Shown piece by piece: positions 1-7,761 of a stretch of DNA of 58,495 nt. Location: positions 1 through 58,495 of the forward strand of contig JAEUQE010000019.1 in NCBI GenBank assembly GCA_016789785.1, in the 5' to 3' direction. Source of the DNA: Bryobacterales bacterium. Its GTDB lineage: Bacteria > Acidobacteriota > Terriglobia > Bryobacterales > Bryobacteraceae. How positions within the stretch are numbered: the stretch's first letter is position 1; each line of letters starts with the position of its first letter. A program made the position numbers and the translations under genes. Under the pieces are notes generated by a model. That model ran no database searches. It was given only the letters and a program-made list of their open reading frames with translations, and was not told the DNA's origin.

Positions 1-518
1 CTGGGAGTGCCGAGCACAACGCCCGATTGCGTGGCTTGGTGCGAAAGGAACTTCGCGACTCCGAAATCAGTGATCTTCACCCGGTTGCCGGAGGCGATCA
101 GCAAGTTGCCCGGCTTGATATCGCGATGCACGATGCCTTTGCTGTGCGCATAGTCAAGCGCCGCGGCGGTCTGCTCAAGCACACTGAGGAGCAGTTGCTT
201 TTCAATGATTCCCTGGCGAAGCAGCGCTTCCAGTGAGGGGCCATCCACGAATTCCATGAACACGTAGCCGATGCCATCGTGCTCCTGCACATCGTAGATG
301 GTCACGATGCCGGGATGCGACAACACGCCCGCGGATCGCGCTTCGCGCACCAGCCGCTGCCGCAGGAACTCGCGTTCCTTCGGGTCATCCACGTCGGTGA
401 GCCGGATCGTCTTGATCGCCACCGTCCGGCCGATTGCCGGATCTTCAGCGCGATACACCACACCCATCGCTCCGCGCCCCAGCTCCCCCGTCACGCGGTA
501 GCGGCCGATTTGTTGCAT
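1..518 (-). CDS. Serine/threonine protein kinase, N-terminal part (cut by window edge)
   Basis: Hanks-type kinase that would phosphorylate Ser/Thr on partner proteins. The visible 172 residues hold the Gly-rich loop GRGAMG (about 14-19), the ATP-binding Lys in VAIK (36), the catalytic loop HRDIKPGN (131-138) and the Mg-binding DFG (151-153). The activation segment and everything after it lie beyond the left edge, so any sensor domain is unseen. An in-frame ATG at 533 would add five residues (MKDRR); neither start has a clear ribosome site. It is divergent from ftsY, with under 80 bases between them. The kinase call is secure; the substrate is unknown. Confidence 0.93.
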   Translation of the reverse strand, partial: MQQIGRYRVTGELGRGAMGVVYRAEDPAIGRTVAIKTIRLTDVDDPKEREFLRQRLVREARSAGVLSHPGIVTIYDVQEHDGIGYVFMEFVDGPSLEALLRQGIIEKQLLLSVLEQTAAALDYAHSKGIVHRDIKPGNLLIASGNRVKITDFGVAKFLSHQATQSGVVLGTP

Positions 519-595
519 CCTACGATCTTTCATTCTAGCGCCGCTCCGCGTGCCAGCGGTTGCTACAATTGAGAAGAAATCCCCGGCATTCCATC

Positions 596-1552
596 ATGTT
601 CCGATCCTTGTTCGGCTCCACACCCGGCGACGAACCCAATCTTCTTGAACGCCTCAAGCAAGGCATTCAGAAGACGCGGTCCGGCTTCGTCACCATGCTC
701 GATGACGCGCTGCATGGAAAGAAGGAAATTGATGCGGACCTGCTTGAAGAACTCGAGTATTCACTCATCACCGCCGATATCGGCGTGCGGACAGCGACGG
801 AGGTAATCGAGAGTGTACGTCAGCGGGTGGACCGTCACCTGGTCAACGATGCGAGCGAGGTCCGCGGACTCATTCAGCAACATCTCATCGAAGTGCTGCA
901 AGCATCGGAGTCTCCAGTCCCGCTGGTAACCGATCCTCCCGCCGTCGTCATGGTAGTTGGTGTGAACGGCGCGGGAAAAACAACCACCATCGGCAAGCTG
1001 ACGAACCGTTTCAAGAGCGAAGGCCGTAGCGTACTGCTTTGCGCGGCTGACACCTTCCGCGCCGCCGCGATCGAGCAACTGGAAGTGTGGGGACAGCGCA
1101 CCGGCACGGAAATTATCCGGCAGCAGCAGGGATCGGATCCGAGCGCGGTCCTGTTTGACGCTCTGCAGGCCGCAAAGTCGCGCCGGATCGACTACGTGAT
1201 TGTCGACACCGCCGGCAGACTTCACACGAAGGCGAACCTCATGGCCGAGCTCGAGAAGATGAGCCGCACGGCGAAACGGGTAATCCCGGATGCGCCGCAT
1301 GAAGTGCTGCTGGTGCTGGACGCCACCACGGGGCAGAACGGCCTGGAACAGGCGAAGCACTTCACGCAGACCAGCGGCGTGACAGGAATCGTGCTCACCA
1401 AACTCGACGGCACGGCCAAGGGCGGTGTGGTGGTGGCGATCGCGCGGGAACTGAATCTGCCGATCCGCTACATTGGCGTGGGTGAGCAGGTGAATGACCT
1501 GCTGCCCTTTGAACCGGAACGTTTTGTATCGTCTCTGTTTGAAACACAATGA
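596..1552 (+). CDS. ftsY: Signal recognition particle receptor FtsY
   Basis: SRP-GTPase that docks ribosome-nascent chain complexes carrying SRP at the inner membrane. The 318 residues cover the N and G domains only, without the long acidic A domain of E. coli FtsY. G motifs visible are GVNGAGKT (122-129), DTAGR and TKLDGTAKGG. An in-frame start at 560 exists, but MFRSLFG at 596 fits the family better. The stop overlaps the ribD start by four bases (ATGA), so the two are probably co-translated. Confidence 0.95.
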   Translation: MFRSLFGSTPGDEPNLLERLKQGIQKTRSGFVTMLDDALHGKKEIDADLLEELEYSLITADIGVRTATEVIESVRQRVDRHLVNDASEVRGLIQQHLIEVLQASESPVPLVTDPPAVVMVVGVNGAGKTTTIGKLTNRFKSEGRSVLLCAADTFRAAAIEQLEVWGQRTGTEIIRQQQGSDPSAVLFDALQAAKSRRIDYVIVDTAGRLHTKANLMAELEKMSRTAKRVIPDAPHEVLLVLDATTGQNGLEQAKHFTQTSGVTGIVLTKLDGTAKGGVVVAIARELNLPIRYIGVGEQVNDLLPFEPERFVSSLFETQ

Positions 1553-2649
1553 ACCCGGATTATCTAGCTGAAGCGTTGGCCCTGGCACGGCTGGGAGAAG
1601 GTCAAACCAGCCCCAACCCGATGGTTGGCGCGGTTGTGGTGCGCGACGGCGTGGCCGTGGGACGCGGTTTCCACATCTATGAGCGCCGCAAGCATGCCGA
1701 AGTACTCGCAATTGAAGAAGCGGGGGACCGTGCGCGGGGCGCAACGCTCTATGTCTCGCTGGAACCGTGCTCGCACGACGGGCGCACTCCGCCATGCACG
1801 GATGCGATCGTCGCGGCGGGGATCGCAAAGGTGGTCGCACCGATCGCCGATCCGAATCCTCTGGTCTCGGGCTCAGGTTTTGAGAAGCTGCGTTCCGCCA
1901 GCGTCGCGGTAGAAGTAGACGACCGGCTGGAGGCCGAAGCACAGAAGCTCAACCAGGCGTTCTTCCACTTCCAAAAGACACACCGTCCGCTGGTGACGCT
2001 GAAGTCGGCGATGACGCTGGATGGAAAGATCGCCGCACCGATGGACAACGACGGCTGGATCACCAGCGAGCGCGCCCGCGCCCATGTGCAGACGCTGCGG
2101 CATGCTTCCGACTGCATTCTGACGGGCATTGGAACGGTGCTTGGTGACGACTGCATGCTCACTGATCGCACGGGTCTGCCACGCAGCCGGCCGTTGATGC
2201 GTCTGGTGGTGGATTCGCAACTGCGCGTTCCTCACAGTTCGAAACTGGTGGAGAGCGCCGCGGGCGATCTGACGATTGTGACCACGTCGGTGGCGAATGC
2301 GGAACGGCGCGCGGCACTGGAAGCGCGGGGCATTGAGGTAGTTGCCTTCGATGGCAGGGACGGCCGTACCGATCTTGTGGCTCTCGTCGAGTGGCTTGGC
2401 ACTCGCAACTGCTTGTCGCTGATGATCGAAGCGGGCAGCATGGTCAATTGGGCCGCACTCGAAGCAGGCGTTGTGGATCGAGTGTTTTTCTACTACGCGC
2501 CGAAGATTCTCGGCGGCACGAAGTCGCTTCCTGTGGCGGGCGGTACCGGAAAGCGCAGCCGCAAGGACGCAATTCGATTCGAGAACGTGACGCTGCATCC
2601 GATACCGCCCGACGAGTTCGCGGTGGAATGCTATCTGCGAAAGGACTGA
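1549..2649 (+). CDS. ribD: Bifunctional riboflavin biosynthesis protein RibD (deaminase/reductase)
   Basis: Catalyses deamination of the pyrimidine intermediate and then NADPH-dependent reduction of its ribosyl side chain in riboflavin synthesis. The N-terminal deaminase domain shows the zinc site HAE (49-51) with PCSHDGRTPPC (73-83). The C-terminal half (from about residue 145) is a reductase, opening with LVTLKSAMTLDGKIA. The length of 366 residues is normal. The start overlaps the ftsY stop, and ribE follows three bases after the stop, giving a small rib operon. Confidence 0.96.
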   Translation: MNPDYLAEALALARLGEGQTSPNPMVGAVVVRDGVAVGRGFHIYERRKHAEVLAIEEAGDRARGATLYVSLEPCSHDGRTPPCTDAIVAAGIAKVVAPIADPNPLVSGSGFEKLRSASVAVEVDDRLEAEAQKLNQAFFHFQKTHRPLVTLKSAMTLDGKIAAPMDNDGWITSERARAHVQTLRHASDCILTGIGTVLGDDCMLTDRTGLPRSRPLMRLVVDSQLRVPHSSKLVESAAGDLTIVTTSVANAERRAALEARGIEVVAFDGRDGRTDLVALVEWLGTRNCLSLMIEAGSMVNWAALEAGVVDRVFFYYAPKILGGTKSLPVAGGTGKRSRKDAIRFENVTLHPIPPDEFAVECYLRKD

Positions 2650-2652
2650 GCA

Positions 2653-3294
2653 TTGTTCACAGGGATCATTGAGGAATGCGGCCCGGTAGAGTCGATTGAA
2701 TCGCGAGAGGCTGGTGCACGCCTCCGCATTGGCTGCGGCAAGGTGCTGGCAGACGCGGCCGAAGGATGCAGCATTGCAGTGAACGGCGTTTGCCTCACGG
2801 CCATTGATCTCCGGCCGAATTCGTTCTGCGCTGATTTAGCGCCGGAGACGCTTCGCCGCAGCAATCTGGGCGATCTCCACGTGGGCGAACCAGTGAATCT
2901 GGAGCGTTCGATGATTGCCGGAGGCCGTTTGGACGGCCACATCGTGCAGGGCCACGTAGACGCGACCGGTGAGTTTCTGTCGCTCGATGAACTCGGCGCG
3001 GACAACTGGTGGCTGCGCATTCGCGTCCCGCCCCAGGCCGAACGCTACCTCGTGTATAAAGGTTCGGTCGCGATTGATGGGATCAGTTTGACGGTTGCCG
3101 GCCTCGAAGGGGATGTGCTCTCGGTCACCATTATTCCGCACACATATCGCAACACGGCGCTGCAGGTGCGACGGCCGGGTTCGCGGGTGAATCTGGAATG
3201 CGACATCGTCGCGAAGTACGTGGAGAAACTACTCGGCCGGATTGAGCGTCCCGAGCCGCTCAGCCTGAAGAAGCTCGAGGAAATGGGATACTAG
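2653..3294 (+). CDS. ribE: Riboflavin synthase alpha chain
   Basis: Dismutates two 6,7-dimethyl-8-ribityllumazines to riboflavin. The 213 residues form two lumazine-binding repeats; the first begins with the family signature MFTGIIEECG, and GHIVQGHVDATG marks the repeat boundary. The start is TTG at 2653, chosen because the family almost always begins MFTG and no ATG fits. It lies three bases after ribD. RibBA and lumazine synthase are not in this window. Confidence 0.95.
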   Translation: MFTGIIEECGPVESIESREAGARLRIGCGKVLADAAEGCSIAVNGVCLTAIDLRPNSFCADLAPETLRRSNLGDLHVGEPVNLERSMIAGGRLDGHIVQGHVDATGEFLSLDELGADNWWLRIRVPPQAERYLVYKGSVAIDGISLTVAGLEGDVLSVTIIPHTYRNTALQVRRPGSRVNLECDIVAKYVEKLLGRIERPEPLSLKKLEEMGY

Positions 3295-3311
3295 CGGGCA
3301 TCGGGGGTGCC

Positions 3312-4490
3312 ATGCGCTTTCTCATCCTGCTGATGCCCGCGGTCGCCGCGGCACAGGCGCCAACCTTCTACAAGGACGTTCTGCCGGTACTTGCGGAGCG
3401 TTGTCAGACGTGTCACCGCCCGGGCGAAGCCGCGCCCATGCCGCTTCTCACGTATTCGCAAACAAGACCCTGGGCGAAGGCGATTCGCGAAGCCGTGGCG
3501 ACGCGCCGCATGCCTCCGTGGCACGCCGACTCCACCGTCCTGCGCTACTCGAATGACCTTTCGCTCACGGCCAGGGAGCGTGAGATTCTGATCGGCTGGA
3601 CGGAAGGCGGGGCGCTGGAAGGCAATGCCGCCGATGCGCCGCCTCGCAAGCAGTTTGCAGATGGGTGGCGGATCGCCAAGCCCGATGCGGTGTTTCAACT
3701 TCCAGAGCCTGTCGCGGTGCCCGCGGACGGCGTCATCGACTATCAGTACTATTCGGTTCCAACAAACTTCACCGAAGATGTTTGGGTGGAGATGGCGGAA
3801 GTGCGGCCGACGGCGCGCTCCGTGGTGCATCATGCCATCGTCGCGATTCGCGCACCGGCGGAGTCGAGCATGTGGGGCGGCTCATTCCTGGCAGGTTATG
3901 CTCCGGGTTCGGCGCCGCAGATCTGGAAGCCGGGGCAAGCGCGGCTGGTGCCGGCGGGATCGCATCTTATTTTCCAGATGCATTACACGGCGAACGGCAA
4001 GCCCACCTCCGATCGTACGCAAATCGGACTTGTTTTCGCGCGCCATCCACCCAAGGAGCGAGCGGTGGCATTGCGTGCCATTAACACGTGGTTCCACATC
4101 CCGGCGGGAGCGCCGAACCATCGAGTGACTTCATCGGCAACCGTGCACGAAGACTCTCGTCTGGCTGCGATCCGGCCACACATGCATCTGCGAGGTAAGT
4201 CGTTTGAAGTAAGCGCCGTGTTTCCGGATGGCACGTCAAAAACCGTACTACGCGTTCCTAAATACGATTTTCACTACCAGCCGTATTACTACCTGGAATC
4301 ACCGATCGTGATTCCCGCGGGAACCCGGCTGAATTGCGTGGCGCATTTCGATAACTCAGCCAATAACCCGCGCAACCCTAATCCATCGCAGGAAGTGCGG
4401 TGGGGAGAACAGAGTTGGGAGGAAATGATGATCGGGTGGATCGACGTGCTGGTTCCCGTGAAAGCGCCTAGCCCCGCAGTTCCGCGCTGA
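3312..4490 (+). CDS. Secreted cytochrome c / copper type II monooxygenase-like protein
   Basis: A signal peptide (1-15) is followed by a small haem-c domain with CQTCH (31-35) and a distal Met in GEAAPM. The rest resembles copper type II, ascorbate-dependent monooxygenases (PHM/DBM fold). Candidate copper ligands are HH (173-174), H224 in QMHY, HMH (290-292) and the Met pair in SWEEMMIGW near the C-terminus. Such haem/PHM-like fusions are frequent in Acidobacteriota; the substrate is unknown. The haem could deliver electrons to the copper centre. It starts 18 bases after ribE and its 3' end overlaps the convergent DHH gene by 23 bases. Confidence 0.8.
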   Translation: MRFLILLMPAVAAAQAPTFYKDVLPVLAERCQTCHRPGEAAPMPLLTYSQTRPWAKAIREAVATRRMPPWHADSTVLRYSNDLSLTAREREILIGWTEGGALEGNAADAPPRKQFADGWRIAKPDAVFQLPEPVAVPADGVIDYQYYSVPTNFTEDVWVEMAEVRPTARSVVHHAIVAIRAPAESSMWGGSFLAGYAPGSAPQIWKPGQARLVPAGSHLIFQMHYTANGKPTSDRTQIGLVFARHPPKERAVALRAINTWFHIPAGAPNHRVTSSATVHEDSRLAAIRPHMHLRGKSFEVSAVFPDGTSKTVLRVPKYDFHYQPYYYLESPIVIPAGTRLNCVAHFDNSANNPRNPNPSQEVRWGEQSWEEMMIGWIDVLVPVKAPSPAVPR

Positions 4491-5421
4491 TTTCCGCGGC
4501 AACCTTGCGAGCTTCCTCAATCTGACTGGTCTCGAAACTGATTGCGCCTACGCGCGGGTGCCCGCCCCCTCCATAGCGCTCGCAGATCGTCGCCAAATTG
4601 TGAGTAACAGGGCGTGGTGCCCAGGGATTGGATCCCACCGAAACCTTGGTCCGGAAGGTCGACACACTTACTGACACCGTATATACCGACTCCGGAAACA
4701 GATAATACGGAATGAACTTATTATATCCGTCGAGACCTTCGTCCACGAGGTCGAAAAACAACACTCCCTCACGATAGACGGACTTTCGTTCAATAATCCC
4801 CACCGACCGCAGATGGCGTTCGTAAAGAGGTTGATAGACCTCCTGAACGTCAGGCTTGGCGATGATGTCCGCCAGGCTGTCCGTCATCATGTGGCGGATG
4901 ATGTGCTGCACGATGCCGGAACCTTTCGAACCTTCGATGGTGAGTGTCAGCTTCATCGCCGGCGCACCCAGTTCCACCGCTTCCTTCGCGCCGGAATACT
5001 GGGCGCCATCAATGATGTCGGCCCATTCGACCAGTTCGGCCAGATCGTCGGCGCGGTAACCCCAATGCTTCCGGACCACGTCGGCAATGAACTTCGTGCA
5101 GGAACGGTATCCCGGATCGTAGAACTTCTTGCCGCTTCTGTCCTGACGAAAGTGGTCGCCATCCTCCAGGCACAGGAAGGCGCTTTGATGATGGTCGAAC
5201 CACCAGGTGAGGTTCGGGTGCGGCGAGTACTTGAAATCGACAATGGCGTTCTCATCGCCGTCAAACAGGCTGTCCTCGAAAAGCTGGGATGCTTTGTGAG
5301 CCATGCCAGTATAGACAAAATCGGCGCTGGCGGCGAAAGTGTCCTGATAGAAGCGGCTAAAGAATGCCGCCGAGGCCGCCCCGTCGAAACAGTGGTCGTG
5401 ATATAAGACCCGAATGCGCAT
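4468..5421 (-). CDS. DHH family phosphoesterase
   Basis: Putative Mn-dependent phosphodiesterase or exonuclease of the DHH/DHHA1 superfamily (NrnA, GdpP and RecJ relatives). Motifs are HDHCFDG (8-14), Asp62 in IVDFKY, FDHH (75-78), a further Asp in EWADIIDG and the DHHA1-type GGGGHPRVGA near the end. The start at ATG 5421 (MRIRVLYHDHCFDG) is preferred over the longer frame from 5694, whose extra 91 residues look non-coding. The 317 residues lack membrane or CBS segments, so the protein is cytoplasmic. A substrate (nanoRNA or cyclic dinucleotide product) cannot be told from sequence. Confidence 0.85.
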   Translation of the reverse strand: MRIRVLYHDHCFDGAASAAFFSRFYQDTFAASADFVYTGMAHKASQLFEDSLFDGDENAIVDFKYSPHPNLTWWFDHHQSAFLCLEDGDHFRQDRSGKKFYDPGYRSCTKFIADVVRKHWGYRADDLAELVEWADIIDGAQYSGAKEAVELGAPAMKLTLTIEGSKGSGIVQHIIRHMMTDSLADIIAKPDVQEVYQPLYERHLRSVGIIERKSVYREGVLFFDLVDEGLDGYNKFIPYYLFPESVYTVSVSVSTFRTKVSVGSNPWAPRPVTHNLATICERYGGGGHPRVGAISFETSQIEEARKVAAEISAELRG

Positions 5422-5559
5422 GGTACTCTCTGAAGCGGAAAACCTTCTAGCGTGCCTCAAACCGGCAGCAGAACGCAAGCACTTCGCACGGTTTTTCGGA
5501 AAATTCTGGAGCGGCGACTGAATCTGCCGGCACGGGAGACGCGGACGGCGACAAAGCGC

Positions 5560-5588
5560 TTGACACCACCACCTACATGTGGTAGCTT
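5560..5588 (+). promoter_or_regulatory. Candidate promoter with overlapping dyad operator
   Basis: A perfect -35 hexamer TTGACA (5560-5565) is followed after 17 bases by a weak -10, TAGCTT (5583-5588). The spacer holds the inverted repeat ACCAC/GTGGT around CTACAT (about 5570-5582), a likely site for a repressor. It reads into the leader ORF at 5626. The 5422-5799 gap holds this element, the leader ORF and a hairpin, and nothing else I recognise. Confidence 0.4.
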
Positions 5589-5625
5589 GTGAGGGTACCC
5601 CGATTTCCCGCACAGGAGGCAAGCC

Positions 5626-5688
5626 ATGTCGACCATTGATCGTCCGGTTTTCACCGTTTGTCTTCTGCCAGTCATCCCCTGCCGTTAG
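5626..5688 (+). CDS. 20-residue leader-peptide candidate
   Basis: A short ORF encoding MSTIDRPVFTVCLLPVIPCR. It is preceded by a consensus Shine-Dalgarno AGGAGG (5614-5619) six bases before the ATG, better than most starts in this window. No family is recognised. It lies between a promoter-like element and a small Cys-rich gene, and its stop codon sits in the loop of a hairpin followed by T4. That arrangement is typical of attenuator leader peptides, although no run of one amino acid is present to suggest a ligand. Confidence 0.45.
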   Translation: MSTIDRPVFTVCLLPVIPCR

Positions 5689-5697
5689 CGGCATTTT
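5680..5697 (+). terminator. Short hairpin plus T4 at leader stop (attenuator candidate)
   Basis: TGCCG (5680-5684), loop TTAG (5685-5688), CGGCA (5689-5693), then TTTT (5694-5697). The loop contains the TAG stop of the 20-codon ORF, so a ribosome at the stop would mask the stem. Five GC-rich pairs plus four T is weak for an intrinsic terminator, so this is suggestive only. Confidence 0.35.
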
Positions 5698-5799
5698 CGA
5701 AGCGACCGTTTACCCCTTTCAACGCGACAAACCCTGTAGCCCTCTGTTTCACTGCGTGCATGCGGCTGCATGTACGGCAGGATGTCTGAAGGTGCATTC

Positions 5800-6123
5800 A
5801 TGAGCAACCAGATCAAAGTCGTCAAGGGAACCAGATCGATCAGCGCACCCCGTCTCTGCGACAGTTGCGGGAACTCGGTGGTGATGCGCGGACCGGCCGA
5901 TGGACAGGAGCAGGTCTTCTGCTCCGAGATCCGAGGTCATGTCACGATGCGTGTCACCGAATGCAGCCGCTATGAGGACAGGGGCAAGCCCTCGCTGTGG
6001 GACATGCGCTCCATAGCATGGGTTCTCGACACCGACTCAAAACGGCAGCGAATCGGATTCCTTCCTGCTTCGGAATGGGAGGAGAAGCATCCGGACGAGG
6101 AAATGATCCCGTCGCGGCACTGA
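5800..6123 (+). CDS. Small conserved-looking protein with four cysteines
   Basis: A 107-residue protein of unknown function. The start at ATG 5800 (MSNQIKVV) has GAAGGTG six to seven bases upstream; in-frame ATGs at 5770 and 5782 have no good ribosome site. It shows CDSC near residue 22, then FCSE and TECSRY, a spacing compatible with a Cys4 metal knuckle. There is no signal peptide. It follows the leader ORF and hairpin, so it may be controlled by attenuation. Not recognised as a named family. Confidence 0.7.
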   Translation: MSNQIKVVKGTRSISAPRLCDSCGNSVVMRGPADGQEQVFCSEIRGHVTMRVTECSRYEDRGKPSLWDMRSIAWVLDTDSKRQRIGFLPASEWEEKHPDEEMIPSRH

Positions 6124-6312
6124 GGTTTGGGACCCGCGCCTGTTACCAGCGGCCGGCAGACTCATCGTTCAAAGACAGATCGTGGCCACTCTTCGTGCGA
6201 GTCAGCACGCGAAACCACTTGCGCCAGCGTTTCTGTTTGCGAATGGAGAGAAAGCCCGCCGCTTCGGGCCAGGCGTCCCGGAGCCGCCGTAAACCTGGTG
6301 GTGTGCTGCCAG

Positions 6313-7638
6313 CTACACCAGCACGGCCGCTGGCTGCGACACCCGCGCGAACGCTGCGTCCAGCATCCGGGCAAACTCGTCAATGTCCGAGTTCCCGATG
6401 TTCAGCGGCGGTGCAATCCGCAACAGGTTCCCCCAAAGCCCGCCCTTCCCAATGAGTAATCCCTGATCCCTGGCGGCCTCCAGAACGAGATTCGTCTCGG
6501 TGTTGGCGGGTTCCTTGGTCTGACGGTCGCGCACCAACTCGAGGCCTTGCAACAAGCCCATCCCACGCACATCGCCAATCAGTGGATACTTCGCGGCAAG
6601 CTCTTCCAGCCGCATCCGCAGATGTTGGCCCGCTTCGGCGGCGTTCTTGCGCAGATCCTGCTCTTCAATAAAGTCCAGTACGGCTTTGGCCGCTGTGGTC
6701 GAAATCGGATTGCCGCCAAACGTCGAGAGCGTGATGCCTCGCACGGAGTCAGCGATCTCCGGCCTCGCCACCGTGAGTCCGATCGGCAACCCGTTCGCCA
6801 ACCCCTTCGCTGAGGTAATCACGTCGGGCGTCACACCGTACTGCTCAATGCCGAACCACTTGTGGCCGGTGCGGCCCCATCCGGTCTGCACTTCATCACT
6901 GATGAAGATACCGCCATGGTTGCGCACAATACCCGCGACGATACTGAAGTACTCTGCCGGAGGCGTGATGAAGCCGCCCGCTCCCTGAATCGGCTCTGCG
7001 ATCATCGCGGCCACACGTCCACTGGAAGTGGTCTGAATCGTCTCCTCCAGGTTGGTCGCGCAACGCAATTCACAGCTTGGGTACTTCAGCCCGAACGGAC
7101 AGCGGTAGCAGTAGGCGTTTTGCGCAAACACCACACCCGCTTGCGGCGCACCAGCCAGGCGCCACGTCGACTGGCCCGTCACACCCATCGCCTGAGCACT
7201 GCGTCCATGATAGGAATAGCGAAGCGCGACGATCTCGCTCGACCCTGTGTAGCATCGGGCCGCGAGAATCGCGGTTTCGTTCGCTTCGGTGCCGCTATTG
7301 GTGAAGAAGCTTTTGGTGAGGGCTCCGCCAGGCGAGATCGAGGCGATCTGCTTGGCCAGCGCCACCTGCGGCTCATTCGCATAAAGCGTCGACACGTGGA
7401 TCAACTGGTCGAGCTGATCGTGCAGGCGGCGATTCACGAAGCTGTTGGAGTGCCCTACGCTGACGGTGAGGATTCCCGCGAAGAAATCCAGATACTGCTT
7501 GCCGCCGGCGTCCCAGACGTACTGGTCCTTCGCGTGGCTCACCACCAGCGGTTCCTTGTAGTAGTGGAACACGGCTGGAAACAGGTGCTCCTTTTGTGCC
7601 AGCAAGATCTCGTCCTTGGTCATGGATGCTTCGCTCAT
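6313..7638 (-). CDS. Class III PLP aminotransferase
   Basis: PLP-dependent transaminase, 441 residues, of the fold shared by acetylornithine, GABA and alanine-glyoxylate aminotransferases. It shows SGTEANE for the phosphate site, DEVQTGWGRTG with the PLP-contacting Asp, the Schiff-base Lys in TSAKGLANGLP, and TFGGNP. The Cys-rich insert CYRCPFGLKYPSCELRC (about 200-216) is shared with AGXT2/phosphopentomutase-like members. The start at 7638 (MSEASMTKDE) has AAAGGA upstream and is preferred to 7671. It is divergent from the outer-membrane gene at 7762. Which amine it uses is not determinable. Confidence 0.88.
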   Translation of the reverse strand: MSEASMTKDEILLAQKEHLFPAVFHYYKEPLVVSHAKDQYVWDAGGKQYLDFFAGILTVSVGHSNSFVNRRLHDQLDQLIHVSTLYANEPQVALAKQIASISPGGALTKSFFTNSGTEANETAILAARCYTGSSEIVALRYSYHGRSAQAMGVTGQSTWRLAGAPQAGVVFAQNAYCYRCPFGLKYPSCELRCATNLEETIQTTSSGRVAAMIAEPIQGAGGFITPPAEYFSIVAGIVRNHGGIFISDEVQTGWGRTGHKWFGIEQYGVTPDVITSAKGLANGLPIGLTVARPEIADSVRGITLSTFGGNPISTTAAKAVLDFIEEQDLRKNAAEAGQHLRMRLEELAAKYPLIGDVRGMGLLQGLELVRDRQTKEPANTETNLVLEAARDQGLLIGKGGLWGNLLRIAPPLNIGNSDIDEFARMLDAAFARVSQPAAVLV

Positions 7639-7761
7639 CGGGGTCCTTTCTGGAACGCGTTCGAAAGACACCTCATTTCGATTGAGGTATTCGCCGCAAG
7701 CCTAACGCCAGCTTGACTTTATTATCGCCAAGGCGTCAGACTTTTACAAAGGCGGCCGAAT

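Noticed and set aside
7713..7742. TTGACT before the outer-membrane gene as a promoter
   Set aside because: No acceptable -10 hexamer follows at 16-18 bases.
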